Positions 21,243 to 33,340 are shown, counted from the stretch's first letter. The stretch is 64,000 bases of DNA from Phytophthora colocasiae (GCA_018806915.1 JAGKQI010000059.1:1672991-1736990), one strand, 5' to 3'. Notes: a model not told the origin generated them from the letters alone. Numbers and translations: made by a program.

Positions 21243-21246
21243 CATT
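21243..21246. repeat. Target-site duplication CATT, right copy
   Basis: It matches 4007-4010 and belongs to the interrupted Trp codon region of the element B chromodomain. Confidence 0.9.
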
Positions 21247-22650
21247 CTGGTTCGTCGTAACCTTTCCACTTGACCTGATACTCTCGGACTCTTTTGGAAG
21301 TTCGGGTCCGCTTGGACCATCGGAGATCCAAGATCTTTTCGACCTCATACTCGTTGTTTCCGATATCCGGTTCCCAACTGTCTTCGGGAAGCAAGGCAGC
21401 GTCGAAATCATCGTCATCGTCCGGTTGGACTTCCACGGTTGGACGTTTCGGAAAGATGGCTCGTGGCTTCAGGCGACTGATGTGGACCCAAGGGTTGACA
21501 CGGTAACCCGTGTCCTCAACCTTGAGCTTCACTCGGAAGTCATCGTGCACCTCTTCAATCCGGAAAGGTCCATGCCACATGTGAGCCAATTTTCGACTAA
21601 GTCCCGTTTGAACCTTCGGAATGTACAGCCAGACTGAATCTCCCTTTTCGAACCCGGACTTCAACCGGTCGGACAGTTCCTTCCACTTTTGCGTTTGGAC
21701 CTCCGACCGATGCCTCTTGGCCTTCTTTTGGAGATCTTCAGCGAACGCAACAGCGTAACTGTAGTCACGTTGCACACTACGTCTCCACTCATAGGCTGTG
21801 CGCTCCGGAAGGCTATTGGCCTTTGGACCCAACATTGCCGAAATCGTACTCCGGGCGTCCCAGCCGTGCACCAAGTAAAAGGGAGTCTCCAACCGGGTGG
21901 CATCGAACGAAGTGTTCAAAGCGAACATCAACCGTTCAACATGGTCGTCCCAGTCGGACTGATCCGCTTCCATGATATAACCTCGGATAGTTCGGACGAC
22001 CGTTTGGACTGACCGTTCTTGTTGACCGTTCGCCTGAGGGCGATATCCCAAAGTAGCCCGTTGGAGACTTCCAAGTAGATTTCGGAAACATCCGAACACC
22101 GCACTCATGAACCTTGGATCTTGGTCATGTCGGATCATCGAACTGGCACCAAACTTTTGGAAGACCACTTGCTCGTAAACTTCAGCAACATCTTGGGCAG
22201 TCGTTGAACTCATTGGTTTGCACATGACATATCCGGAGAACATATCTTGGAACAATAATAAGAACGTATTCCCACGAGCCGACTTCGGAAGATGAGTGAC
22301 GAAATCCATCGACACCACTTGGAATGGATATGCCGGTTCGATGTTTCCAGGCGACGGACCTCCATTTGGAGGCCGTCCCTTTCCACTGGCACAATCCACA
22401 CACTCCTTCACATGTCGTTCAACATCCGCATACATTCCAGGCCAGTAGAACTCCAAGAGTAACTTTTCGTGAGTCCGACGGATACCTTGGTGACCACCTT
22501 GGAAATCCTCATGGACATAATGTAGCATATCCGACCGGAGTGACTCCGGAACAACCAACCTCAAATCACCCAAAAAATCGCGTGGACACTTCTGGGTGAC
22601 AGTAGTCATCCGGTACAGCACATCTCGACTGTCCAACGTGAACAGGTCTG
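21243..22650 (-). pseudogene. pol: pol of element B: integrase and first part of chromodomain
   Basis: One open frame covers the zinc region (HYVHEDFQGGHQG...CVDC), the catalytic core (VSMDFVTHL, RHDQDPRFMS, NGQQERS), the GPFRIEE/VNPWVHISRLKPR module and the chromodomain up to VKWKGYDEPE. It then runs into element A. All three catalytic acidic residues are present, and this is the best preserved sense-strand enzyme of element B. The end of the protein is at 3892-4010. Upstream, the frame is broken near 22650. Confidence 0.93.
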
Positions 22651-24110
22651 CGACCTTGGCAATCTTTCGGAGTCTCCGTGGAGAACCGTTGGAACTCTCC
22701 TTTCAGAAATGACTTCAGCTCAGACAAGTACTCGTCAGCGTCTTGGTGGACCTTGATCCTCCGCCATCGCTCTGCCTGGAACTCCAGTGGTCCCATTGGA
22801 GGTCCATCTGGACGTCCAACCGGTTCATCATCATTCTGAGCTATCGCAGCCATGACTCGAGCGGCGAACGTCAGGGGGGGCAGATTCTGATCCAGTGAGA
22901 TTTTCTCCAACCGGAGGATTGTCATCTGAACTTCCACCAACTTGGATGTCGTCCGCTGGCCCCTGGGCACTCATGCGCACAGAACTTGAAGGCTGATCAT
23001 CTGGCGGTTCATCTTTCAGAGTATGACCATCCGGAGGTTCAACTGGTCCGTTGTCTTTTGGAGTGATCTTGACTTCCGGAACTTCAGGCTTCATCAACTT
23101 TTCCGGAATCTTGGATACGTACTCCAAATGACGTAGGTCACTTTCATCCTCGACATCCCATGACGCTCCCAAGAGTAAAGTCTTGGAAGTGAGATAGTCG
23201 GCGGCCTGGTTGTAGTCTCGCTTGAGATGCACCAGTCGGACCCTCTGGAACTTTGCCTTCAAAACCTCCGCCTCCGCAAGGTGTTTTTGGAGGTGCGGTT
23301 GATTGCAGTTGATCAGACCCTGAACTTGTTGAATCACGATCCGAGAATCTCCAACGATAACTAACTCTTGGACCTTCCGATCGGACGCCATCAGCATACC
23401 TTTCAGAAGGCCGTGGTACTCGGCATCGTTCACGGTGACATCTTCCAAGACGAAACCTCGAGCCTCGAGGATAGTCCAACCGGGTAACTTCCAAAGGATG
23501 CATCAACAACTGCCCTTCCGGTTGGAGGTCTTGGCAGCTCCGTCGAAACTCAGAACGACGCCTTCGTAGTCGGACTCCAACATCTCGATACTCATCACTG
23601 GTGGTTTCCGGATGCGTCCCTTCAGTGGAATCAACGACTCCGAGATTTCGTCCAAGCGTTCACGAGGAGTGATTCCGGCGCCCATAATGGCCGCTAAACC
23701 GTTGGACCTTCCGAATGTCCAAATTCCAGTGGGACAGTGTGAGTCCCCAGGGTACACACCGTCCATCCGCCGACTTGGAATTGATAACCCACTTCAAGAC
23801 GGAATACCGTGTGTACACGATCAACTTGGACTGTTCAACCAGCGTCCGGAAAACTTGGAGTACTCTCAATATTGCGATGACCTCCTTTTCCGCAATGTGA
23901 TATCGCAGTTCAGAGTCGTTCAGAACGCGACCGGTATATCTGACCGGATGGATTACACCATCATACTCCTGGCCCAAGACAGCGCAAGCCGCCCAAGCAT
24001 TTGCATGCGGGATGATCACGAACAGTCGAGTCCGGTCGGGGTGTCGAAGCAGTGGAGTCGAAACGATCTTGTGCTTCAGAAGTCCGAACGCTTCCTTGGC
24101 CTGATCCAAG
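22651..24110 (-). pseudogene. pol: pol of element B: RNase H 1, RNase H 2 and linker, several frameshifts
   Basis: RNase H 1 (about 23700-24060) reads IIPHANAWAACAVL and AEKEVIAIL, with VYTRYSVLKW. As in element A the first and third catalytic Asp are missing. RNase H 2 is in two frames: VLSFDGAAK (near 23550) and VNDAEYHGL to ADYLTSKTL (23170-23448), with GDSRIVIQQ. Its catalytic residues are all present. The linker GPLEFQAERWRRIKVHQ leads to integrase. Frame breaks lie near 23700 (short deletion), 23505, about 22880 and 22650. Confidence 0.85.
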
Positions 24111-25380
24111 TTCCGGCCGGACTTGATCTGCTCATCAGTTAACTCATACAACACTGCGGCGACCACCGGAAAATCTTCGATGAACTTGTGGTAATAGTTC
24201 AAACTTCCAAGGAACGATTGGACTCCTTTCAGAGTGTTCGGAAATGGTAGGTCCAAAACGCCCTTCGCGATTTTTGGAGTCGCTCTGATACCCTCCGCAC
24301 TGATCTCGTGGGACAAGTACGGGATGGTCAGTATTCCGAACTCGCTCTTCGGAAGGCTCACCGAGATGTTCCAATATCGGAGTCGAAACAGAAGTGCGTT
24401 TAAGTCTTCGCATAGCTGGTCCCATGTTGGAGCACCATGAGCAATGTCGTCGATATACGAACTTCGACCTAACACCGGGCTCATCTGTGACGGAGCAGGG
24501 ATGTTCCGTTGGAAGACTGTCATGGTGTCCGACAGGTTCGGCACTTGAACTCCAACGGGTTGATCGTCCAAAAGTGAATGCTCCGGTCGGACCAATCCCA
24601 GAAATTCCATAACCTCCGGTTGAACTTCAGCTTCTTCCTCTGGCGGGAGTCGGACAAAACCCCACAGACAATTGTTGATAACCGCCTGGTAGACTAGTGG
24701 AGCATTCTTCAGTCCAAATGGCATTCTCACCCATTGGAAGTGTCCAAACGGACATACGAAAGCCGAGATCAGTTTCGCCCTCTCGGACATCCGGATGGCC
24801 CAGAATCCACTGGCCATGTCAAGACTCATAAACCACATCGCACTTTCGAATCCAATCAGCAAATCGTCGATCAGAGGTAGCGGGTAGTTCGACAGTAAAA
24901 TGAACCCATTCACGACCCGGTAGTCAATGCACATCCGGATGTCGATCCCATCCTTCTTCAGAACAATGACGATCGGAGAGGCCCATGGGCTTTCGGAATG
25001 TTCAATCAGACCTGTCTCCAGAAGCTTCTTGAGTAACTTCTGGAGACAGGTACTCGTACACCTTGATTGCCAAGTGAGGAGCTATCGATCGGGGTCGTTG
25101 AGCGACAGGTTTTGCCGACCCGACGTCCAAGTCGCATATCACACCTCTAGCCGGAGCAGGAGCCGCATTACCGTCTCCCAAGAAAATACTCCGATGGCGC
25201 TTCAGAATGTCCCGAAGTTTACGTTCCTCTTCTGGAGTAGTTTTTCCCGGTTCACCTACATCGGCCGATTCGAAATCACACTTTGGAGTCAGCTCATGTA
25301 TTTCCGGAAGCATAACCAGCTGCTCTCGCAACTGGGACAACATGTCGCTTCCCTCATGTACATATACATCTGGCTCCAAG
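24111..25380 (-). pseudogene. pol: pol of element B: reverse transcriptase
   Basis: The motifs are GNAAPAPARGVICDLDVG, SPWASPIVIVLKK-like, MCIDYRVVNG, LDMASGFWAIRM, RMPFGLKNAPLVYQ, and SYIDDI (YIDD codons 24446-24457). An acidic insert between the last two matches A and C. The frame is broken near 25045 by a short palindromic insertion (25010-25051). Otherwise the RT core to 23660 is one open frame. It copies the element RNA into DNA together with the RNase H domains. Confidence 0.9.
25010..25051. repeat. 15-bp perfect inverted repeat made by a local inverted duplication in RT of element B
   Basis: ACCTGTCTCCAGAAG (25010-25024) and its exact complement CTTCTGGAGACAGGT (25037-25051) flank 12 nt. 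The arm nearer 25010 encodes the expected LLETGL residues. The other arm is an inverted copy with no counterpart in elements A or C, and it shifts the frame. It looks like a fold-back template switch. Confidence 0.8.
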
Positions 25381-26995
25381 TTCAACTCTTCGGCATCACG
25401 TGCAGGCATCGGACGAACTTGGTCTCTAGCTTCCGGATGGCTCGATTTACCACGTCCAACCTGGACTCAGCCTCCGACTGGACATCTTCAGATTCGAGTT
25501 CTTCAACCAACGTTTCTTCCGGAAAGCATTCTCCGTCAGCATCACTAATCGCGTCGAAAAATTCATCATCATTTAAATCTCCAGTTGGATCACCATCTGA
25601 TCTTTCCAAAATCGTCAATTTTGTCGATCGTTCCACGGGTACACCTTTATCATCCATGCTAATCACATCGAAAAAATCCTCATCATCCGAACTTCCAACA
25701 GGCTCATCGTTGGTAGGACAATCATTACTGCCTCCATCAGACACTTCATCGGGGGTGACTCCAGCATCTTCCGGCTGTTCAGTAACAGAATCTGCAACTT
25801 CTGGATGTAACACCTTCTGAACTTCCGACGGTGGAATCTGCAGTTGGACCATATGAACCCTGGTACTCCCACGCGGCGACCGTGTCAACAACTTCTTCGG
25901 CCATGGGTATTTCGGTCTTTGGACCGACGGCGGCGCAGACTCGGACATCATTTGGAGGTACTTCTCCTGTCGGAGCTGCTCCTGTCTGGAATTCGTATTC
26001 TCGTAAATGAGCACTTCCCACTCACGGTACCTCCGAAGTCCGGGCCGAACAAATCTTCCGAACGGGTAACACCCATATACACAGTAGTATTCGTCCCAAG
26101 CCAGACATCCTTCTCCGAGATATTCACCACTCGGACTGCAACCGCCCAGGACTTCGCTCCATAGATGAGTTGAGTCACCCAACGGTCACCACGACCAGCC
26201 CACACAACTTCGCGCTGTGGGTTACTCTGACCGTAGTTAATCCGAATGACAGTCTGCTCACCCGGTTGGAGGCATATCGTCCCTGACGGTCGAACGTCCG
26301 GGTTAGAAAACGTGATGTTGTCTGGTCGAATGTCCGACCAGACAACATCACGTTTTCTTCATCCGGCAACTGAACCAATCCTTCTCGAACGCACAGTCGT
26401 ACTCCAGCTGAGTACATGAAGTCCATTACAAGTAACACGTCAACACCTTCACCGATGTTCGCCACCCATAATTCCAGAACGTAAACCACGTTCAGTCCAA
26501 GGGTGATCTTCACTTCGGTCCGGGCGGTAATCACGGTTGGAACTCCACCCAATCCGGACACCCGGAGCTGCTTCTCAAAGTTCAATTTGAGCTTGAGCCT
26601 ACGCGCAAGGTCTAAGCTCAACATGCTCACAGAAGCTCCGGAGTCCAAAAGGATGTCGGTCCGACAGTTGTTCACTGCACCATGCACCATCGCAACTCTC
26701 TTTGAACTGTCCGAACGGTGTTCTTCCCACCATCCGTAACCTTTTCCCGGTTTCAGCCTGAACTCCAACGGGGTGTCATCCAGATTGTCTGGATTCCAAT
26801 CGTCTGAAAGTTCATCTCCGACCGGATCGCCAAAGTCACTACCAACCGGAGTACGAGAGTCGTCATCGATAATTGTCGTCATGCATTGATGGTTAACCTG
26901 TCGCTTCAACTCTGGTCCAACATACGCTAACACACACAATTCGGGGGGTTTCTTCAGCCCGGCGCGTTCTGGATCCCCATCCAGCGGGCTTATTG
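25381..26995 (-). pseudogene. pol: pol of element B: protease and acidic linker, frameshifted
   Basis: The protease frame enters from the -1 frame of gag (VKPISPLDGDPERAGLKKPP) and holds the active site LLDSGASVSML (DSG rather than the DTG of A and C). Further on, VWAGRGDRWVTQLIYGAKSW and GRFVRPGLRRYREWEVLI match element A in other frames, with breaks near 26225 and 26075. The linker to 25400 is acidic (DDEDFFDVI, DDEFFDAI: a duplicated motif). A palindromic insertion at 26306-26357 replaces the sequence seen after LPDE in A and C. Confidence 0.85.
26306..26357. repeat. 23-bp perfect inverted repeat in the protease region of element B
   Basis: The arms 26306-26328 and 26335-26357 are exact complements separated by 6 nt. 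One arm matches protease coding sequence (LPDEENVMLSG). The other is its inverted copy and has no counterpart in elements A or C. It resembles the inverted duplication at 25010-25051. Confidence 0.85.
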
Positions 26996-27002
26996 GTTTG
27001 AC
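26957..27002 (-). promoter_or_regulatory. Frameshift signal of element B, heptamer degraded, stem covarying
   Basis: On the minus strand the heptamer is GTCAAAC (26996-27002), followed by CAA and the stop TAA. The hairpin keeps the outer stem GCCCG/CGGGC and has inner stem CTGGAT/ATCCAG with loop GGGG. Against element A (TCGGAT/ATCCGA) two base pairs changed on both sides. Spacing from heptamer to stem is again 6 nt. The TTA to TCA change should weaken slipping. A C6 run downstream could pair with the GGGG loop. Confidence 0.8.
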
Positions 27003-30000
27003 GGCTGTTCCCCTGAATTGTCCTCCGGATCCAAAAGTTGGTTCCGGATGGCAGTCGGTATGTCTAGCGCACCTTGTCGGATCAGGTTCTTGATATCTTG
27101 GAACGCCTTGAACTCTCCACACGGTCCTTCATGATACTTGTTGCAGAATTCACACTGTCGAGTCCGGCAGAAGCGGGGCGGATGTCCCTTTCGATGGCAT
27201 CTTTCACATTCAATGTCCGCCCAGCAATCTTCCTTGACATGTCCAAAACCCCGGCAATTCTCGCAATATCTCGCGGAGTAATTCGGATTCCGGAATCCTT
27301 GTCGCTTGGAGTCCGGATGGCCTTGACGTCCGGAATCCGTATGGTCATTCGGACTTCGAGACTTCCATCCACCTTCCTGAAGGATCTTGAACACTGCGTC
27401 CGAAAGATCATCCATAGTTGAAAAAGTGACGTTTGAACTCTCGGAGTTCGGAGTGTCCGAAGTCGCATTCGCTTCCGGAGTGGTTGTGGCTTCATCTTCT
27501 TGGAACGTCACATGACGGTCATCATCGTCCGAAGTATCGTCACTCCGAGTGAGATATGCCCGTCCGGACCGCTTCAACCGGAGTTTGTCACGGGACACAT
27601 TGTCCGCCCGGAAGTCCCGTTTTGGAGGAGGGGTATCGTAGTCGTCATCCAAATTCAAGTCTTCGTGCTGTTTCAAGACGTACTCGACGTCCTTCAGACT
27701 TCGGAGACGCTGACCTTGGAGTGTCGTCCGGAGGCGGGAGTCTAAAAGCTTCTTCATGAAAACCTTCAGATGGTCTTCGCGGCGCTTACTCGATCCATCG
27801 GTTTCAATACCCGCTCGGTCCGCCACCTTGTTCAACCGGTAGTAGAACTCCAACGGGGTCTCCGACTTCTTTTGGATCATCGTGTAATAGCGTTCCGCAT
27901 CCGAAGTCTTCGCCTTGCAATATCGCTCTCGGAATGCCTTCAAGAAGGGCTTCCCCTTCCGACGCACTTTGGAGTCCAAATTCGCACGCCAATTCCGGAC
28001 AGCCGGGGACATCTTCAACTTCATTTCGTAGATCTTGACACTGTCCGCCCAGCCGCCTTGAACCGCCATACTTTGAAATCTTTCTAACCAGCGCATCCGG
28101 TTGGACAACGCGGCCTTCTCATCGAAGTCTTCCAACGTGCTTGCGTTTACAAAAGGCTTGAACAGATACGTAGTCGTCCCATTCGGACCAGTCGTTGTCG
28201 TGAGTCCCGGAGTTGCGTCTTCAAACGAGCTGCTATCGGAGCTTCCAGAGTCAGAATCACTGCTCGAACTCGAACTCAAACCGGAAGAACTTGGATCATC
28301 GTCGGAGTATTTCTTCCTCCGGGTGGAGGACGGCTTCATCAACGACTTGTCCTTCCTCGACGAGGTCTTCTTCGGTACATCTGAACGTCGCGAGGAGCTC
28401 CGTCCGGACGTGTCCTTCGACCCCTTCTGGACATCACGCGAGCTACGACCGGACATACTTCGTCGTCCAGCGTCTGCATCTTTCCTCGCCACCAGAGCCT
28501 GCTGCGTCGGCGCCTTCGCCTCGTGAGTCTTGGGCACTTTCGTCTCCCGTGTGACAACTTGGAGGGCGGCCGCAAGTTGAGCGGCCAGCAATCCATCCGG
28601 GTCCAAAACATCTGTTTTTTGGGAACCGGCTGAAGATGCTCCCTGGGATGCGCCACTGGATACTGGGTGCAAAGACGTTGGACCAGACGGCTGACGATCT
28701 TGAATATCCGGAGTGCGTCCGGACGCCTTTGGCTTCACAAATTCCTTGGCTGTCGTTGCCCGAAGATCTCGGACTTGCGTAGCTAGGAACTTCTGGACAG
28801 CCAAAGATGCCTCGCGCTCCTTCTTCCGGGTAGCTTCCGATTCTTCCAGTTCTCGCCGTAGTCTGCGGAGCTCTTTGGACGGCTTGGACTTGGACTTGAC
28901 GTCCCGAGTGGTGTCCCTCTGGTCCTGTTCGAGTTCCAACGAGGGGCCATCTGGACGTCCAAAATCGGCTTGGACTTCCGGACGCGCAGTGAACACTTGG
29001 GTCGGCTCCTGCTTCGGGAACAGCTTCTCGAACTTGGAGTCCAACAGTCGGTCTAGCTTGCTGTCCAGGTCTCCAGACATCTTCTCGAGTGCAGAGCCTT
29101 GCTGGTCCTCCATCCGCGCCATGACCTTCTGAAGCTGGTACATGGTGTTCAACGCGACCTGGGTAGATCCGGAACTTGCAGACTTGGAGGACCGCTCGGA
29201 CCGCACTGATCCAGTTGGAGTCTCATGGCGCCGTTCGGACTTTCGACTTCCACGTTCTTTGGATTTCGACGACTTGTCTGCGCGGTCGCCTCGAATGCTT
29301 CTTCTTCGGCTTCTCCGGTTTAGACTCTTCCAGGTCGACATCATCTTGTTGGACAACACTTGAGCGTCCACGAGGATTCTCGTGAGTAATCTGGAAAGCC
29401 ATTCCGGATTCCATGGGCATAGCGCCTCCTGAAGTTCGAGCGGACATGGCCATCGGAGTGAACCTGGGGAACGGCATATGCGATCCGGCGGATCGACTCA
29501 TTCCGAACCTGACGAATCTGACATGCTCTCCGTGGAACTCCGCGTCCCTGACGAAGCGCTAGCCATCGACTCACTCGAGCCTCCGGAGGTTCCAAACAAG
29601 CTTGACTCTTGAATCGAACTCGTTCGTTCGGATGGATTCGTCTGATCGGACATGCTCTGTTGAGAAGTCATGCCGCTTCTAGACGACCCAGTCCGGCTGG
29701 ACCCCAACCTCTGGAATAACGACGATGGTGCTGATGGGAACGATGATGTAGCGGGCGACGGGATAGACGATGGTGGCGCTCGGGGCATCACTCGCTGGAC
29801 TCGCTTCGGTTGAACCTCTGGCTGGACGGGTCCTCTTGGACTGCGTACCTTCCGGAATCCAGCCGACTTCAGCAGCCTCGCGAATTCCCATCCAAACAGC
29901 GATACTTCGTAATCCGAAATAAACACACCTTCATCTTGGCTGAACTCTTCTGGATGTTGTTCGTATAAGCTTTGTCTCCCAGAAGTTGCCAATATCTGGT

Positions 30001-31268
30001 TGGACTCTGTCGCTTGGACAACCACTTGCCTCCATTCGACCAATTCGACCACCAATAGCTGGAGCATGTCTCCGACCACTTGACGGACCAAATCCGGATG
30101 CACTTTGTAGACACGCGTCCGGAACCATCCCGGGACGAGGTTGACAAATCCAAATCCAGCTTCGAAAAGTAATGTCTGAAGAACAGCAATACATTCCCGC
30201 GGAGAAAACTCCGAAGGTGGAATCAACGCCGCTTGGATGTCCCGAGCCATTCCGAACGTTCGACGGTGTATCTGCAACTCGGAGATCCAAGCGTCAGTCT
30301 GAGCTGGCATCGACATCCGGCGGTCCAAATACTGCGAAGTCATGGACGCCGCCCGAATGAACGGTTCAACGTTCAGCCTGACTTGCGGCCAGTCGAATCG
30401 GGCCTCGGGTGGGATATTCCTTTCGGAACCATCACGCTCCCAACGTCGTACTTGATCGGCCACATACGCCTTCGCTTGAACTTCCGTCATCTCGAATTCC
30501 GACGGTGCCGGTTGAACTTCCGGCTGAACATTCGAAGGTTCGAACATTTGGGCATCCGGAATGTAAACTCCAGAAGCTGGTTGAGCCGGCGTCCCAAACT
30601 GTTCCACAACAGGTGATTCGTCCGGAATCAGTGGTGGCACTTGAACGTCCGGAGTCATTGGCGAAGTCACGATCGTGTCTTCCAGCGCAATGCCCTCCCG
30701 GACCGGTGACAATGGTCGATACTCCTGTTCGACTGAGGGCAGTCCAACGGGGGCATCAGCATCCAAATGAAAATCTTCCAAGGGAGGAGAATCCGGAACT
30801 CGATCCTCCACCTGGACATCTTCAAACGCGCCCTCTCCATCGGAGTCCTCAGCCTCGTTTTCCACAGCTTCGATCTCCTCCCCTTCGGACACCTCCTGAC
30901 CGGACTCATCTGAAGGGTCTTCGTCCGGGTCGACATCCGATCCAGACTCCTCTTCTCCATCCGGACTCCTCCTGCTCAGGATCGCCTTCTCCATCCGAAG
31001 CTTCCTCGGAAGCACTTCCGTCTTGACTCGCGTGGTGCGCGTCCAACTGGTCGGCCTCCGACTGGACTTCTTCACGTTCCAGCAATTCCTTCGCCTCAAG
31101 GGCAGCCTTCCGCTTCGCAGCGTTTCCCTGACGATTTCTTCTCACAATGCTTTCCAAATCTTCATGCTCCTCAGGCTGCTGCCCTTTCAACCTTCTCGAC
31201 GCTCTCGTAGCCATACCGCTTCCAGACGCGTCGCCTCTTCCTTCGCGTGTAGTTTCACTTCCAGTCAT
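26990..31268 (-). pseudogene. gag: gag of element B, very large, frameshifted
   Basis: I start at the ATG at 31268 (MTGSETTREGRGDASGSG). SRRLKGQQPEEHEDLESI matches the start of element A gag. Order: basic then acidic disordered region; a globular stretch (about 29900-30480) shared with A; Ser-rich linker; a short coiled coil near 28780-28900 and 29040-29150; a basic linker; capsid-like domain (about 27640-28160); three Cys-His boxes (27070-27260): CX2CX4HX4C twice, then CX2CX3HX3C. Frame breaks lie near 30955, 29500 and 29300. It ends EQPSNQ-TAA, one codon later than the relatives, in the frameshift signal. Confidence 0.9.
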
Positions 31269-31344
31269 AACAACCACGATCAGAAAGTTAGTTAGTACTC
31301 AAACCCCGAAACTAATCAAAATATAAAAATAACTCGGTGATATC

Positions 31345-31372
31345 CTCGGTTCGAATCCGGGCACGCGCACCA
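31345..31372 (-). other. Extended primer-binding site of element B
   Basis: The plus strand ends ...GGTTCGAATCC, GGGCACGCGCACCA: a tRNA T-arm, acceptor strand and CCA. On the element strand this is TGGTGCGCGTGCCCGGAT followed by the complement of the T loop and stem, two bases after the LTR. The match covers about 28 nt, past the usual 18. It is not a tRNA gene, because no 5' half is present. Confidence 0.85.
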
Positions 31373-31374
31373 GC

Positions 31375-32884
31375 TGTGGCGAAGTGGGTGAACACTTTTC
31401 CCGCCCAGGTGCGTATAGCGTGTCTTCCGGAAAATAAGTCCGACTGGAAAGATGTCCGGTCGGACTAACGAAAGTCAGAACCTCCAACCGGGATCCAAAT
31501 GGGTATCCGGAAAGAGGGTTGGCGTGTGACCTTGTGACTACCCTCGTAGGTGTCGTTTGTCTTCGAACGCGAGGAGTTCCACCTGGATGAGTTACTTCCA
31601 AAAGCTTGACTGGATCCAGATGTGGAGTGCTAATGCACTTCCAAATGCAGTGGTTGGGTCTGAATGCAGGTGATAGACTATTAGCAAAGCCTTCCAACAA
31701 CAGATAACCAATATACAAGAGAGTTAAATGCAAATATACAGCCGCTTCTTATCCTTTCCGGCCCTTGAGCGGTGGGCACTCCAAATGCCAGTACGACGTT
31801 GGACACTCCAACCGGGACACTGGCACAGTCCCGGGGTCCTTTAGCGCACCACTTCTGGCAAGTCCACTTGGAAGACAATTATCCAAGTATACCAGGAATA
31901 CTATAGAGCACTCCAAAATACACACACACACAAATACAGTCCAATCACACAGCAGTCAATCAATCAATCTCAGGGGTGACTACTAATAACCTCCTAAAAC
32001 GCAGTTGTAATATGAAATGTACAAACCAAACGACCGTTTGGAATGTCCAACTGGGATATGAAATGGGAGGGGTCACGCCCGGGAATCGCCGCCCGGATCA
32101 CCTTCCCAACTTGGTCTTAACCTGGCGGAGATTCACGCGGTGGTGACGATAGTCGACGCGGCCTGACGCTTGTTCGCTGATTCCGAGCCCTCGACTTCGA
32201 GGCTGGTCGGCAGTGCTCACAGTGGTGGCTTATGGGAAAACCTCCCGCTCTTCCACTTGCGCCCTTGGTGGCAAATTGAACTCTCTTTAATATATAACTA
32301 TCCGTTGTAAAGCTAAACATGCAAAATAGACTTGGTTTCACTATAGGCAGAGGCGTAATCATCCGGAGGCGACCTGACACATCCGAAGAACACCGAAGAA
32401 CATGGCCGAATTCCAGCTGTGCCGAACAAATCATGGTCGGTCGTCTTGGTCGGTCGGAAAACACTTGGGTCTAGTATGGTCGAATCTTCAACGGCCGATT
32501 GTGGGTACAAATCAGGGCTAGTCCGGTTGGACTCTGGGTACAAATCTGGACTGGTTCGGTTGGACCTATTCGATCCAAACAGCCATCTTCCACTTGGACA
32601 TCCAAAAGTAACTCCAATATCTCGGAATCAGGTAACTGTCAACTGGGCAGAAGGCGGCAGTCCAGGAAATCACTTGACTTGAGTATGTACGTCCAACCGG
32701 ACATATACCACTTGGAGTCCCAACTGGAGATCTTGGACTGACTTCGCCTGGGCTCTCCGGAATCCACATTTATTTCGTCCATTCAATCCTCCTTGGCTCG
32801 CAGCGTCCCAATATAGTCCTTTCGGAGCCAATCAGAGCGTAGCTGGGATATTTACTCCGTAAAAACTGGAGCCACATCTTCACA
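31375..32884 (-). repeat. 5' LTR of element B
   Basis: It is 1510 bp, bounded by TGTG and CACA. Its outer 431 bp are repeated at 1-431. On the minus strand it has a TATA-like TTATATATTAAAG (about 32285-32300) and, downstream, the hairpin motif GCCCACCGCTCAAGGGC (31761-31777) shared with the otherwise very different LTRs A and D. CATTTCATAT-like and CGTTTGG words are also shared. It is rich in TTGGAC and TCCGG words. Confidence 0.92.
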
Positions 32885-32885
32885 C

Positions 32886-33340
32886 TACTATATCGGACTC
32901 TTCCATGAGCTCCGATACTATGCAGCGAAGAAGACTTCGTGCAAGAGCAAAGTGTCCGAGTGGCAGGCACTTTGTCAGTTGTGGAACGCCTTTGTTGAAA
33001 ACTTCAACAAAGACCCGAAGGCATATCGCGAGCGCGTTGCTGCGGCTCGCGATCGCTACTACACTTACACTACACGTGGTACCTGTGAACGCCTCCATGA
33101 TCAGTCCATGGAAGCGGGGATCCCATGTGCCGTTCCCTTCGGCACACCCTGCCCGTGTTGCCAACCCTTGGCAACACGTCTCTTAGAAAGTGATCTCCTG
33201 GGGTACACGCTTGTACGTGTATCCGATCACATTAAGGAGCTTCGTGGTCGTCTTGAGCCACGCGGAGCTCCGAGTACTGTGGCTGACCGCAGCACTCCTC
33301 GTGCAGGGCTTACCCCTGCAAGTTATGGTGGGCTTCGTAC
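32886..33340 (+). pseudogene. Unknown reading frame in the antisense slot of element C (C-terminal part), continued at 35164-35233
   Basis: The frame is open from the element B boundary to the solo LTR. If LTR D and its short target duplication are removed, the frame runs on through TPHDIPGELHFFFQNN and stops at 35231-35233. The visible protein (about 175 residues) has a basic helical stretch (YRERVAAARDRYY), a Cys cluster (CPCC) and an SDHIKELRGRLE segment. It lies on the strand opposite to C's gag-pol and ends 297 bp from the pol stop, the same place and spacing as the antisense gene of B. I find no resemblance to the A/B antisense protein. The N-terminal part is left of element B, outside the window. 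Confidence 0.6.

Larger units (their letters stand above)
1..32884 (-). mobile_element. Element B: giant Ty3/Gypsy chromodomain LTR retrotransposon, left end outside the window
   Basis: Reading leftward on the minus strand the order is 5' LTR (31375-32884), primer site, gag, frameshift signal, protease, RT, RNase H, integrase, chromodomain (cut at 21243 and resumed at 4010), spacer, antisense gene, polypurine tract, and partial 3' LTR (1-431). The 431 bp of 3' LTR match 32454-32884 without a gap and I saw no mismatch, so insertion looks recent. Yet gag and pol carry many frameshifts. Element A lies inside it. Its right flank (32885 on) is coding sequence of element C, so B is itself nested. 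Its left boundary and target duplication are out of view. Confidence 0.93.

Noticed and set aside
31345..31372. Possible tRNA gene (GGTTCGAATCC ... CCA)
   Set aside because: Only the 3' T-arm and acceptor end are present, directly beside an LTR; it is a primer-binding site.
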